From the NCBI GenBank assembly GCA_035570235.1, contig DATMML010000091.1, positions 62,001 to 126,000 on the forward strand: DNA of 64,000 nt, read 5' to 3'. A model generated the notes under the pieces. That model had not been told where the DNA came from and ran no database searches. It saw nothing but the letters and a program-made list of their open reading frames with translations. Below are positions 8,202-17,021 of this stretch, one piece after another. This DNA comes from Vicinamibacteria bacterium (lineage in GTDB: Bacteria; Acidobacteriota; Vicinamibacteria; Fen-336). Position 1 is the stretch's first letter. The number at the start of each line of letters is the position of its first letter. Both the position numbers and the translations under genes were made by a program.

Positions 8202-9475
8202 GCGACCAGGCCGGAAAGGGCATCCACCGTGCCGCGCAGGGCGCCCCGGTTCCGATCGATGAGGTTCCGCGCCCGCTCCCCCAGGCGGCGCCGCCGTTCG
8301 TCGTCGGTGAGCAGGCTCAGAACCTCGCGGGCCAGCTCCTCCGCGGAGGAGACCTGGACCAATGCACCCTCCGCACGGAACTGGTCGGCGATCTCCTGGA
8401 AGTTCGCCATGTGCGGACCCACCACCACCGCCTTGCCCGCCATGGCCGGCTCCAGGATGTTGTGCCCGCCGGAGGGCACCAGGCTGCCCCCCACGAATAC
8501 GACCGTGGCCAGGGGGTAAAGCTGGGCCAACTCCCCCAGGGTATCGAGGAGCACCACCTCTCCGTCCCGCCAGACGCCGGGGTCGAGACCCGTCCGCCGG
8601 AGACAACGGAAGCCGGCCGCCTCGATCAGGGCGGGTACCTCGGAGAACCGCTCGGGGTGGCGTGGAGCCACGATGAGTCCCGTCCCCGGCAGGCCCTCCC
8701 GCACACGGTGGAAAGCCTGAAGGATGATCTCCTCCTCCCCCGCCACCGTGCTCCCCGCCACCCACAAGGGTCGGCGGTGGTGGCCGTCGCCCAGGATGAG
8801 GCGGGCCAGACGTTCCGGCGGCCGCGCTGCCTCCACGGCGTCGAACTTGAGGTTGCCCGTGACCCGCACGCGCTCGCTTGGGGCCCCCATCTCCCGGATG
8901 CGCTCGGCGTGGGCTTGGCCCTGCATGAGAAAGAGGTCCACATCGGCCAGGACCTTCTTGAGGAAGCGGCGCACGCGGCGGTAGCGGGAAAAAGAGCGCA
9001 GGGAGACGCGGCCGTTCACCACCGCCACCCGCGTGCCCCGGCGGCGGGCCTCATGGATGAGGTTCGGCCAGAGCTCCGTCTCCACCAGGACGAGCAGGGC
9101 GGGGTTTAAGGTGTCGAGGGCCTTGCGCACCGGCCCCGGCCAGTCGAAAGGCGCGTAGAAGAGGCCATCCGTGCCCCGCACGCTCTTTCGCGCGACCGCG
9201 TTTCCGGTCATGGTGGTAGTGGACACGAAGACCCGGTGGGCGGGGAAGCGCTCTTTCAAGGCCGCGATCAGGGGCCGGGCGGCCAGCACTTCACCCACCG
9301 ACACGGCGTGGATCCAAATCGAGCGGTCGCCGTCCACGTTCAGGTAGACGGGAAGGCGCCCCATCCGCTCGCGGAAGGTGCGAAGGTACTTCCCGGTGGC
9401 CCGGCCCTTCCAGAGGAACCAGGGCAGGGCGAGAAAAAAAGCGAGCGCGAGACCAAGGCTGTAAGCGAGGTACAA
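8198..9475 (-). CDS. waaA: 3-deoxy-D-manno-octulosonic acid (Kdo) transferase
   Basis: 425 residues from a TTG at 9475, backed by GGAG at 9486-9483 seven bases before it; this length is normal for WaaA. Residues 3-23 form the N-terminal membrane anchor. HAVSVGE (56-62) places the catalytic Glu at 62. Further blocks are LVETELWPNL, NGRVSLRSF, TGNLKFD, GSTVAGEEE, APRHPERF and GGSLVPSGGHNILEPA. The enzyme transfers Kdo from CMP-Kdo to lipid A on the cytoplasmic face. It is the first gene of the nine-gene operon, with a -10 box and a leader hairpin directly upstream. Confidence 0.93.
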   Translation of the reverse strand: MYLAYSLGLALAFFLALPWFLWKGRATGKYLRTFRERMGRLPVYLNVDGDRSIWIHAVSVGEVLAARPLIAALKERFPAHRVFVSTTTMTGNAVARKSVRGTDGLFYAPFDWPGPVRKALDTLNPALLVLVETELWPNLIHEARRRGTRVAVVNGRVSLRSFSRYRRVRRFLKKVLADVDLFLMQGQAHAERIREMGAPSERVRVTGNLKFDAVEAARPPERLARLILGDGHHRRPLWVAGSTVAGEEEIILQAFHRVREGLPGTGLIVAPRHPERFSEVPALIEAAGFRCLRRTGLDPGVWRDGEVVLLDTLGELAQLYPLATVVFVGGSLVPSGGHNILEPAMAGKAVVVGPHMANFQEIADQFRAEGALVQVSSAEELAREVLSLLTDDERRRRLGERARNLIDRNRGALRGTVDALSGLVA

Positions 9476-9486
9476 GGGGCGTCTCC

Positions 9487-9506
9487 GCAGCCCGCTTCCG
9501 GGCTGC
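9487..9506 (-). promoter_or_regulatory. Leader hairpin of the waaA operon
   Basis: A perfect 8-base inverted repeat (GCAGCCCG / CGGGCTGC) with a four-base loop. It lies between the predicted transcript start (about 9509) and the Shine-Dalgarno sequence of waaA (9486-9483). The transcript would begin almost directly with the stem, as in 5' stabilising hairpins. A protein-binding role is equally possible. Confidence 0.55.
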
Positions 9507-9515
9507 AAACAGCAA

Positions 9516-9521
9516 AGTATA
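9516..9521 (-). promoter_or_regulatory. waaA: -10 box (TATACT) of the lipopolysaccharide operon
   Basis: The minus strand reads GGCTATACT at this point, 40 bases before the waaA start. No good -35 hexamer is seen 16-18 bases upstream. The same GCTATACT string precedes the genes at 30511 and 30977, which supports its use as a promoter element here. Confidence 0.4.
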
Positions 9522-9591
9522 GCCTGCGGCCGCCCCCGCGCGGGAGCCGGGAAGACCGCGGCCCCCTTCTCGATGAGTCCGCGGCCCGGGG

Positions 9592-9619
9592 TTGAAACCG
9601 GCGCCGGATCCGCTACCTT
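9592..9619 (+). promoter_or_regulatory. Probable promoter of the isoaspartyl peptidase gene
   Basis: TTGAAA (9592-9597) and TACCTT (9614-9619) are separated by 16 bases, and a start near 9626 gives a leader of about 36 bases containing GAGGAG before the ATG. It diverges from the waaA promoter across roughly 70 bases. Confidence 0.4.
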
Positions 9620-9661
9620 AGCGAGCGTCGACGCCCTGTCCCGGGCGGCCCGAGGAGCTTC

Positions 9662-10543
9662 ATGAGACCAGCTTTGATCGTTCACGGCGGCTGCGGCACC
9701 CCGCCACCCGGGGAGGAGGAGCCGCGGCGGGCGGCCTGTGAACGAGGCGCGGACGCGGGGTGGGCCATCCTGGCCGCCGGGGGCAGCGCCCTCGATGCGG
9801 CGGAAGCGGCGGTACGGCGCCTCGAGGACGAGCCTCTCCTCAACGCGGGTACGGGAAGCTACCTCCAGGCCGACGGGGTGGCCCGCATGGACGCCAGCAT
9901 CATGGCGGGGGAGGGGCGCGCGGGAGCGGTCGCCCAAGTACCCGGACTCAAGAACCCGGTGCGCCTGGCTCGATACCTGCTGGACCAGGACGCCCACGTC
10001 ATGCTCACGGGGGCGGAGGCCCTGCAGTTGGCCCTACGCCTCGCCCACGAGCCCGCGGTTGTGGCCACCCCCGGCAAGATCGCCTATTGGCAGGAGCGCC
10101 TTACCGAACCCTACCGCCGCCTCGACTACGCGGCCATGGCCGCGGAGTGGAGAGGCGGGAACCCGCGCCTGGGCACGGTGGGCTCGGTGGCCCTCGACGC
10201 CCGCGGCCGATTGGCCGCGGCCACGTCCACGGGAGGCACGGGCCAGTGCTATCCGGGGCGGGTGGGGGACAGCCCCATCATCGGGGCGGGGACTTATTGC
10301 ACGCCCAGGGTCGGAGTCTCCATGACGGGGGTGGGAGAGCGCATCATGGTCCTCCTCTCTGCCAAGCGGCTCTGCGACCTGGTAGCCGACGGAGAGCCCC
10401 TGGATCTGGCGGCCCAACGGGTCATGGGTGAGCTCGAGGCCGTGCAGAGCGCGGCCGGCCTCATCGCCTTGGACGCCCAGGGCTCGATTGTCGAACGAGC
10501 GAACACGCCTTTCATGGCGACGGCCCGCCGGAAGAGCGGGTGA
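9662..10543 (+). CDS. Isoaspartyl peptidase / plant-type L-asparaginase (Ntn hydrolase)
   Basis: 293 residues, the usual length. The autoproteolysis site GTVG places the N-terminal nucleophile of the beta subunit at Thr172. LNAGTGS (60-66) with ARMDASIM (74-81), ATSTGG, VGDSPIIGAGTY and TGVGE are standard family blocks. The opening reads HGGCG where most members have HGGAG. No signal peptide is visible, so it is probably cytoplasmic, cleaving isoaspartyl dipeptides or asparagine. GAGGAG lies four bases before the ATG. It is the second Ntn-type asparaginase relative in the window, after the exported one at the left edge. Confidence 0.92.
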   Translation: MRPALIVHGGCGTPPPGEEEPRRAACERGADAGWAILAAGGSALDAAEAAVRRLEDEPLLNAGTGSYLQADGVARMDASIMAGEGRAGAVAQVPGLKNPVRLARYLLDQDAHVMLTGAEALQLALRLAHEPAVVATPGKIAYWQERLTEPYRRLDYAAMAAEWRGGNPRLGTVGSVALDARGRLAAATSTGGTGQCYPGRVGDSPIIGAGTYCTPRVGVSMTGVGERIMVLLSAKRLCDLVADGEPLDLAAQRVMGELEAVQSAAGLIALDAQGSIVERANTPFMATARRKSG

Positions 10544-10665
10544 TCCCGCCCGTACGTCGCTCCTCCGGCTCGGCTTCGCCCCCCTTCCCTCGCCTTCCGG
10601 ATGAAGACCCGCGTCGCCGCCGTCTTGAGCCCTGAAGTGGGCGCCGACCGAAAGCGCTGGCCGCC

Positions 10666-12546
10666 TCAGGGCCCCGACGCTCGGCGCGAGCTTCCCGCCC
10701 GGTAGAGAAAAGCACAAAGGAGGAGCGTGATCACCAGGGCGGCCCCTTCGCCCAGGGCCCCAGGCAAACGGGGGGGGATGGCCCGGGGGGCGACCTGCCC
10801 CGCCACCAGTCCCGCCACCACCACCCCCGCCAGCCCCTCCCCCGCCACCAGCCCGGACGCGGCCAGTATGCCCGGATCCCCCCCGGGGCCGCCGGCTCTT
10901 CCCCGATCGCAGAGCGCGCGCACACAGCCGCCCACGTACAGCGGCGCCATGGTGGCAAGGGGCAGGTAGACCCCGATGGCGAAGGCCAGGCCCGAAACCC
11001 CGCACAGCATCGCCCCGATAGCCAGCCCCCCTCCGGTCAGGACCAGCCCCCACGGGAGCGCCCCCGCCAGCACGCCCTCGATGATGGTCTTCATGAGCGT
11101 GGCCTGGGGCGCGGGGATGTCCTTAGAGCCGAAGGTGTAGGCCGTGCCCAGGAGCATGACCGTGCCCGCCACCGCCCAGCAGGCGAAGGCGGCCCCGATG
11201 AGCTGACCGACCTGCTGGCGGGCGGGGGTCGCGCCGACCAGATATCCGGTCTTGAGGTCCTGCGAGATGTCGCCCGCTTTCGAGGCCGCCACGGCGACGA
11301 TCGTGCCCACCGTGAGTACGGCGGCGCGCGCCCCCCCCTCCGTCCAGCCCGCGGCCGCGAAGACGGAGGCCACCCCGAGGAGGGTCACGAGGGTGATGCC
11401 GGAAGTGGGCTGCGACGAAACGCCCACAATGCCCACAATGCGCGCCGCCACCGCCACAAAGAGGACGCCGAAGACCCCAACCCCGGCGGCGCAGACGGCC
11501 CGGGGGATCGGCCCCATCCCCCCCGCGAACACCCCCGGCACCAGCGCCGCCACTGCGACCACGAGGACTATCCCGCCCAGGATGAAGCCGCCCGGCAGGT
11601 CGCGCTCGCTCGCGGGCGTGGGGCCCCGCCCCGATGCTGCTCCCCGTCGCAGCCCCCGCACCACGGCGAGGAAGGCCCCCATCATGGTGGGCAACCCGCG
11701 GAGCACGGTCAGGATTCCGGCCGTGGCCACCGCCCCCGCTCCCAGGTAGCGGACGTAGCGCGACCAGAGGTCGGCCGCCCCCATTTCCGCCACGAGCCTT
11801 TGCGTCTCCGGGAAGAGGGGGGCGGGCAGGCCTCCCCCGATCCCGGCGATAAGGGGGATGAGGACGAGCGCGGAGACGAGGGCTCCCGCCACGCACACCG
11901 CCGACTGCCGATAGCCGAGGATAAAGCCCACCCCGAGGAGGGCGGGAGCCAGCTCGAGCGCCACCTCCGCCCGGGGCAGCACGGGCAGGGTCACGCTCAT
12001 CTGGCTCGGCAGGAGGAAGGCTAGGGACACGAGGAGCTTGACCGCGGCCCCCACCGCCATCCCCCAGAAGATCCAGTGGCTGCCGGTCGCATCCGCCGCG
12101 GTGGCCCGCAAGACCTCCGCACAGGCCGTCCCCTCCGGGTACGGCAGTTCCTCGTGGGCCTCCACGATGAGCAGCCGCCGCAGGGGGATCATGGCCGAGA
12201 CGCCGAGCACCCCCCCGAGCAGGCAGAGGGTCGTGACCTGGAGGTAGGAGGGCTCGAGCCCCCACAAGAACAGGGCAGGGATCGTGAAGATCGTTCCCGT
12301 AGCGAGGGCGGTGGAGGCCGAGCCGATGGTCTGCGAAAGGTTGGCCTCCAGGATCGTCCCCCGTAGGCCGAGGAGGCGGAAGAGGGCCACGGTCATGACC
12401 GCGGCAGGAATGGACGCGGACACCGTCATCCCCACCCGCAGACCCAGGTAGGCGTTGGCGGCACCGAAGAGGATCCCGAGCAGGGTTCCGGCCAGAACCG
12501 CTTTCAGCGTGAACTCTGCGACCGTCGGCGGCTCTGTCGCGGCCAT
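10666..12546 (-). CDS. OPT-family oligopeptide/metal-chelate transporter
   Basis: About 626 residues with roughly 14-16 hydrophobic segments. The N-terminal GAANAYLGLRVGMTVSASIP (about 30-49) and later AEVLRAT and SKAGDISQDLKTGYLVGATP are recognisable OPT blocks. The family imports peptides or metal complexes by proton symport across the inner membrane. I prefer the ATG at 12546 over the GTG at 12570, because a TATAGT -10 box at 12578-12573 would start the transcript near 12566. It converges with the isoaspartyl peptidase gene; peptide uptake and isoaspartyl cleavage could be linked, but this is inference. Confidence 0.9.
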   Translation of the reverse strand: MAATEPPTVAEFTLKAVLAGTLLGILFGAANAYLGLRVGMTVSASIPAAVMTVALFRLLGLRGTILEANLSQTIGSASTALATGTIFTIPALFLWGLEPSYLQVTTLCLLGGVLGVSAMIPLRRLLIVEAHEELPYPEGTACAEVLRATAADATGSHWIFWGMAVGAAVKLLVSLAFLLPSQMSVTLPVLPRAEVALELAPALLGVGFILGYRQSAVCVAGALVSALVLIPLIAGIGGGLPAPLFPETQRLVAEMGAADLWSRYVRYLGAGAVATAGILTVLRGLPTMMGAFLAVVRGLRRGAASGRGPTPASERDLPGGFILGGIVLVVAVAALVPGVFAGGMGPIPRAVCAAGVGVFGVLFVAVAARIVGIVGVSSQPTSGITLVTLLGVASVFAAAGWTEGGARAAVLTVGTIVAVAASKAGDISQDLKTGYLVGATPARQQVGQLIGAAFACWAVAGTVMLLGTAYTFGSKDIPAPQATLMKTIIEGVLAGALPWGLVLTGGGLAIGAMLCGVSGLAFAIGVYLPLATMAPLYVGGCVRALCDRGRAGGPGGDPGILAASGLVAGEGLAGVVVAGLVAGQVAPRAIPPRLPGALGEGAALVITLLLCAFLYRAGSSRRASGP

Positions 12547-12572
12547 CGCGTCCGCTCCCGAGGTTCCCACCC

Positions 12573-12578
12573 ACTATA
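12573..12578 (-). promoter_or_regulatory. -10 box (TATAGT) of the OPT transporter gene
   Basis: The minus strand reads GCGTATAGT, 27-32 bases before the preferred ATG. No strong -35 hexamer is visible. The leader would be about 20 bases. Confidence 0.35.
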
Positions 12579-12783
12579 CGCGAACCGCCCTTCCCGAATT
12601 CCTGCGCCCATCGGTGGGGTTCGCGTGGGAACCGCCCCCCCTTGCGGTGCTCTCGCGGCACGCGGATGGCCCTTTCAACCCGTGATACGTCCTGCGGAGG
12701 CGAGGGCCAGCCGCCACCGGTCCAACCGGAGGTGCCAACCGTGGGGCGGTCGGCTAGGAAACAACCCCGAGGCGCACCCTCGC

Positions 12784-13473
12784 TCAGAACTTGAGGCCGA
12801 TCGCCTCGGTCAGGAACTCGACAAAAGGCGCGGTAGTCTTAAAGGCGTCGAGCACGTCCTCCGGGAAGCGGGGGCTCGTCACACGCCGATCGTCCAGCAG
12901 CGCGCGGGCGCCGAAGTCCTTGCGCCTGATGTCTTCGATGAGGGGATGCTTCGGATCGAAGCCCAGCGGCGCCCGTCGGAGCGACTCCCCGGCCATGCCG
13001 CAGCTGGATCGGAAGTCGTGTCCCTGCGTGATGCGCTGCCAAGTCTTCGTGTCGTCGACAATCGCCTGCCTGATGCGCTTCAGGGCGTCTGCCTCCGGGT
13101 GCCATATTCCCGCGCCCACCGAGCAGTCTCCGGGCTGAAGCCGCAGGTAGAAGGCGGGGGTCGCACCCTCCTTTCCCTTAGCGTGCGGGAAGTGCGCCGC
13201 GATCGCAACCTTGTATGGCGTCTTGTCTTTGGAGAAGCGGGTGTCGCGGTAGATGCGCATCATCGAGCCACCGACGGGGCTCGGATCGGCGACGAACTCC
13301 GGGCTGATCTTCTTCAGCCGGGGCCCGAGATCGGCGATGAAGCGGAGAAACGGATCCCGCACCGACCGTTCGTAGCGGTCCTTGTTCTTCTGAAACCAGT
13401 CACGCTCGTTGTGGGCCTTGAGCTCGCTCAGGAAGCGAAACAGGTCGGGCGTGAAGTAGGGGGTCGCGGCCAT
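12784..13473 (-). CDS. DUF2461 (TIGR02453) family protein
   Basis: 229 residues, the full family length. Recognisable blocks are YFTPDLFRFLSELKAHNERDWF (about 6-27), RIYRDTRFSKDKTPYK and GAGIWHPEADALKRIRQAI. The molecular function of the family is unknown; it is soluble and has no signal peptide. The ATG at 13473 is 12 bases downstream of the stop of an NTF2-like remnant on the same strand, so it was probably the second gene of an operon whose first gene has decayed. How it is now transcribed is unclear. Confidence 0.9.
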   Translation of the reverse strand: MAATPYFTPDLFRFLSELKAHNERDWFQKNKDRYERSVRDPFLRFIADLGPRLKKISPEFVADPSPVGGSMMRIYRDTRFSKDKTPYKVAIAAHFPHAKGKEGATPAFYLRLQPGDCSVGAGIWHPEADALKRIRQAIVDDTKTWQRITQGHDFRSSCGMAGESLRRAPLGFDPKHPLIEDIRRKDFGARALLDDRRVTSPRFPEDVLDAFKTTAPFVEFLTEAIGLKF

Positions 13474-13485
13474 GGCGAAACCATA

Positions 13486-13630
13486 CTACTTCCCGAACAT
13501 CGCGGCGAAGGGGCGTGCATCGAAGACGATGCGAATGGAAGCGATCTTGTCCCCTCGAAACCTGAAACCATTCGGCGATGAAGGCCGTGCCGGCCGGCGT
13601 CTTCGTGACCATGTCATAGAGCCGCTCCAC
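13486..13630 (-). pseudogene. C-terminal remnant of an NTF2/SnoaL-like protein
   Basis: On the minus strand the codons read VTKTPAGTAFIAEWFQVSRG. After a one-base shift at about 13550-13556 they continue DKIASIRIVFDARPFAAMFG and end at TAG (13488-13486). This is the C-terminal third of a SnoaL-like (NTF2-fold) protein; the N-terminal part is missing upstream of about 13630. The remnant carries both a truncation and a frameshift, so it is not functional. It abuts an AraC-family remnant in the opposite direction. Confidence 0.6.
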
Positions 13631-13631
13631 G

Positions 13632-13763
13632 GAAGCGTCGATCCCCCAGGTCGCCGAGCGGATTGGCTACGATTCGGAGGTCGGATTCGGCTGTGCGTTC
13701 AAGCGCTACACCGGGGCGTCGCCGGCCGCTTATCGACGGCGGCTGCGCGGCGCGTTTTCGTGA
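13632..13763 (+). pseudogene. C-terminal remnant of an AraC-family regulator
   Basis: The plus frame reads EASIPQVAERIGYDSEVGFG, then CAFKRYTGASPAAYRRRL, and stops at TGA (13761-13763). This is the second helix-turn-helix and C-terminal signature of an AraC/XylS regulator, about 43 residues. Nothing of the first helix-turn-helix or the ligand domain is found upstream, where the opposite-strand NTF2-like remnant begins within a few bases. The two truncated 5' ends face each other, as expected if one deletion removed the shared promoter and both N-termini of a divergent pair. Confidence 0.65.
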
Positions 13764-13976
13764 ACGACGCGAAGCGGCGTGGGGCGCATCCCCCACCAAC
13801 CCGCCCTCGGGCCTATTGGGGAGTGGTGGCCGCCCACCAAGGGCCGCCGTCCGCCCCGGGCCGGCTCGTTGCCGAGCGCCGGCTCCGTCGGTGGTAAGCG
13901 AGTTCCATGCGCCGCGGACTCCCGGGCAGTCGGGACTCCCAGCCGCGAACACGCGGCGGAGAGAACGTCCGTTTCC

Positions 13977-14006
13977 TTGACGCCCTCGCGGTGGCTCGGA
14001 TAGACT
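13977..14006 (+). promoter_or_regulatory. gap: Promoter of the gap-pgk-tpiA operon
   Basis: TTGACG (13977-13982) and TAGACT (14001-14006) are separated by 18 bases. Transcription would begin near 14013, leaving a 20-base leader with GGAGG eight bases before the gap ATG. The 13764-13976 stretch holds no gene that I can support. Confidence 0.65.
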
Positions 14007-14034
14007 CCCGGTTTCCGACTCGGAGGTCAGAACG

Positions 14035-15045
14035 ATGGCTATCCGCATTGGCATCAACGGATTCGGGCGAATCGGGCGGAATATCCTCCGGGCCGCGCTC
14101 CATGATCGGGAACTCGAATTCGTGGCCGTGAATGACATCACGGACGCCAAGACGTTGGGCCATCTCCTGAAGTACGACTCGATCCTGGGCAACCTACCGG
14201 AGGAGGTCAGGGCGGAAGGCGACGCCATCCACGTGGCCGGCCGGTCGATCAAGGTCCTGGCCCTGAAGGACCCCGCCCAGCTCCCCTGGAAGGACCTGAA
14301 GGTCGAGTACGTGATCGAGTCCACCGGCCTCTTCACGAGCGCAGAGAAGGCCAAGGCTCACATCACGGCGGGGGCCAAGAAGGTGATCATCTCCGCGCCC
14401 GCCAAGGACGAGGACCTCACCATCGTGCTGGGTGTCAACCAGGACAAGTACGACCCCCGGAAGCACGTGGTGGTCTCCAACGCCTCCTGCACGACCAACT
14501 GCCTGGCCCCGGTGGCCAAGGTGTTGCATGACACCTTCGGCATCGTGAAGGGGCAGATGACGACCATACATTCGTACACGAACGACCAGAGGATTCTGGA
14601 CCTCCCCCACCAAGATTTGCGGCGAGCCCGCGCCGCGGCCCAGTCCATGATCCCCACCTCGACCGGGGCCGCCAAGGCTCTCCACCTGGTCATCCCCGAG
14701 CTGAAGGGGAAGCTCGACGGGGTGTCCATCCGGGTGCCCACTCCCAACGTGTCGCTCGTGGATCTGACCGTCCAGCTGGCCAAGCCCGCCGCGGCCGAGG
14801 AAATCAACGCCGCCTTCAAGAAGGCGTCCGCCGGGCCCATGAAGGGGATCCTGGAGGTCACCGACGACGAGTTGGTTTCCGTGGACTTCCGGGGCAACCC
14901 CGCCTCCTCCATCGTGGACGCCCCCCTCACCAAGGTCGTGGACGGCAATCTGGCCAAGGTCTTCTCCTGGTACGACAACGAGTGGGGCTTCTCGAATCGC
15001 GTGAAGGACCTGCTGCACTTCATGGCGGCCCGCGACCACGCCTGA
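14035..15045 (+). CDS. gap: Glyceraldehyde-3-phosphate dehydrogenase, type I
   Basis: 336 residues. [10 protein letters not shown] (6-15) is the NAD-binding loop, with Asp34 favouring NAD over NADP. The active-site signature [10 protein letters not shown] places the nucleophile at Cys152, and [14 protein letters not shown] and [11 protein letters not shown] are intact. It oxidises glyceraldehyde-3-phosphate to 1,3-bisphosphoglycerate in the cytoplasm. It leads a three-gene glycolytic operon with pgk (28-base gap) and tpiA, and has a good promoter and Shine-Dalgarno sequence. Confidence 0.97.
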   Translation: MAIRIGINGFGRIGRNILRAALHDRELEFVAVNDITDAKTLGHLLKYDSILGNLPEEVRAEGDAIHVAGRSIKVLALKDPAQLPWKDLKVEYVIESTGLFTSAEKAKAHITAGAKKVIISAPAKDEDLTIVLGVNQDKYDPRKHVVVSNASCTTNCLAPVAKVLHDTFGIVKGQMTTIHSYTNDQRILDLPHQDLRRARAAAQSMIPTSTGAAKALHLVIPELKGKLDGVSIRVPTPNVSLVDLTVQLAKPAAAEEINAAFKKASAGPMKGILEVTDDELVSVDFRGNPASSIVDAPLTKVVDGNLAKVFSWYDNEWGFSNRVKDLLHFMAARDHA

Positions 15046-15073
15046 GGGGACCCTTCCCCGCGGGGGACTCCGG

Positions 15074-16258
15074 ATGCCGAAGCAGACCGTCAAGGACCTT
15101 CGGAACCTTCGCGGAAAGCGCGTCTTCGTACGCGCGGATTTCAACGTCCCTCTCACCAAGGGAGCCATCCGCGACGACACCCGGATCCGGGCCTCGCTGC
15201 CCACCCTCCAGCACTTGATCCAGGCGGGGGCGCGGCTGGTCCTGGCCTCTCACTTGGGCCGGCCCCCGAAGGGGCCCGCCCCCGAGCTCAGTCTAGGCCC
15301 GGTGGGAGTCCGGCTCGCGGATCTGCTGGGCCGGCCGGTGATGATGGCCGCGGACTGCGTGGGTCCCCAGGTTCGGAAGATGGCGGGGGAACTGGCCGAA
15401 GGGGACGTTCTCCTGCTCGAGAACGTCCGCTTCCACCGGGAGGAAGAGGCCAACGACCCCGCCTTCGCGGCACGTCTCATCGCCGACAGCGGCGCTGTCG
15501 TCTTCGTGAACGATGCCTTCGGCAGCGCCCATCGGGCCCACGCTTCCACCGAAGGCGTTTCCCACCATGTAGAGACCTCGGTCGCCGGGCTGCTCATGGA
15601 CAAAGAGCTGCGTTACCTGGGGATGGCTTTGGAGGGGCGGGAGCGACCGTTTGTGGCCATCCTCGGGGGAGCCAAGGTCTCGGACAAGATCCAGGTGATC
15701 GAGAACCTGCTCCCCCGCGTGGACGCGCTCCTCATCGGGGGTGGGATGGCTTACACCTTCTTCCGGGCCCAAGGCCTGGCCATCGGCAAGAGCCTGGTGG
15801 AGGAAGAACGCCTGGAGCTGGCCAAGGGCCTGCTCATCCGCGGCCAGGGCAAGCTCCACCTCCCCAGCGACCATGTCGTGGCCGCGGCCTTCGCGGCCGA
15901 CGCCGAGCACCACACCTCTCCGGTGACGGAAATCCCCGCGGGCTGGATGGGCCTCGACATCGGACCCCGAACCGCGAGCGCATTCGCCGAGATAGTGGGC
16001 AGGGCCAAGATCGTTCTCTGGAACGGTCCCCTGGGGGTCTTCGAGCTCGAGCCGTTCGCGGAGGGGACGCGGGCCATGGCGCGCGCTCTGGCCGAGGGCA
16101 CGGGCACGACGATCGTGGGGGGCGGGGACAGTGTGGCCGCGGTCACGCAGATGGGCCTCGCGGACCGGATCACCCATGTCTCCACCGGGGGGGGCGCCTC
16201 CCTGGAATTCCTGGCCGGCGACCCCCTGCCCGGGGTGGCCTGCCTCGAGGAGGCCTGA
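15074..16258 (+). CDS. pgk: Phosphoglycerate kinase
   Basis: 394 residues, normal length. RADFNVPL (about 19-26) with [28 protein letters not shown] and the C-terminal ATP-binding GGGDSVAAV with [11 protein letters not shown] are all present. It converts 1,3-bisphosphoglycerate and ADP to 3-phosphoglycerate and ATP in the cytoplasm. It sits between gap and tpiA; the tpiA ATG begins one base after its stop, so the three are almost surely co-transcribed. Confidence 0.97.
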   Translation: MPKQTVKDLRNLRGKRVFVRADFNVPLTKGAIRDDTRIRASLPTLQHLIQAGARLVLASHLGRPPKGPAPELSLGPVGVRLADLLGRPVMMAADCVGPQVRKMAGELAEGDVLLLENVRFHREEEANDPAFAARLIADSGAVVFVNDAFGSAHRAHASTEGVSHHVETSVAGLLMDKELRYLGMALEGRERPFVAILGGAKVSDKIQVIENLLPRVDALLIGGGMAYTFFRAQGLAIGKSLVEEERLELAKGLLIRGQGKLHLPSDHVVAAAFAADAEHHTSPVTEIPAGWMGLDIGPRTASAFAEIVGRAKIVLWNGPLGVFELEPFAEGTRAMARALAEGTGTTIVGGGDSVAAVTQMGLADRITHVSTGGGASLEFLAGDPLPGVACLEEA

Positions 16259-16259
16259 C

Positions 16260-17021
16260 ATGCGGCGCCCCCTGATAGCGGGCAACTGGAAGATGTACAA
16301 GACGATCCCGGAGGCGGTTGCGCTGGCCCGGGAGGTGGCGGCGGGGGCGGGCTCCGTACCCGGGGAGGTGGAGGTCCTCGTCGCCCCCCCCTTCACCGCC
16401 CTCCACGCCGTCAAGCAAGCCCTGGGGGTCAGCGCGGTCGCCCTGGGCGCTCAGAACGTGCACTGGGAGTCCGAGGGCGCCTTCACGGGCGAGGTCTCGC
16501 CTCTCATGCTGCGGGACGCCGGCTGCACCCACGTGATCCTCGGCCATTCCGAACGCCGCCAGCTCTTCGGCGAGACGGACGAGAACGTGGCTCGTAAGGC
16601 GGTGGCCGCCCTCGCCCAGGCCCTCACCACCATTCTGTGCGTTGGGGAGACCCTGGCCGAGCGGGAGTCGGGGCGGACGATGGAGGTCGTGGAGCGCCAA
16701 GTGGAGCGGGCGCTGCGTGCCCTCTCCCCCGACCAGGTGGCGGGACTGGTCATCGCCTACGAGCCGGTCTGGGCCATCGGCACCGGGCGTACGGCCACGC
16801 CCGCCCAAGCCCAAGAGCTGCATTCCTTCATCCGCAAGCGGGTGGCCACCTCGCACGGAGAGCCCGCGGCGGAGGCGGCCCGGATCCTCTACGGGGGGAG
16901 CGTCAAACCGGAGAACATCGGCGCGCTGATGGCCGAGCCCGACATCGATGGCGCCCTAGTAGGCGGGGCCTCGCTGGTTGCCCAGTCCTTCCTCAAGATC
17001 GTCCGCTACCCCTCGGCCTGA
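16260..17021 (+). CDS. tpiA: Triosephosphate isomerase
   Basis: 253 residues from the ATG at 16260. The catalytic set is complete: Lys11 in GNWKM, His96 in LGHSERR and Glu168 in AYEPVWAIGTG. The phosphate-binding ends ILYGGSVKP and GALVGGASL are also intact. It interconverts dihydroxyacetone phosphate and glyceraldehyde-3-phosphate. Its last 16 bases overlap the end of the convergent ACT-domain gene. Confidence 0.97.
   Translation: MRRPLIAGNWKMYKTIPEAVALAREVAAGAGSVPGEVEVLVAPPFTALHAVKQALGVSAVALGAQNVHWESEGAFTGEVSPLMLRDAGCTHVILGHSERRQLFGETDENVARKAVAALAQALTTILCVGETLAERESGRTMEVVERQVERALRALSPDQVAGLVIAYEPVWAIGTGRTATPAQAQELHSFIRKRVATSHGEPAAEAARILYGGSVKPENIGALMAEPDIDGALVGGASLVAQSFLKIVRYPSA

Noticed and set aside
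13472-13897. Open frame of 141 codons on the plus strand opposite the DUF2461 start
   Set aside because: The frame covers two gene remnants in the wrong phase and has no protein-like segment.
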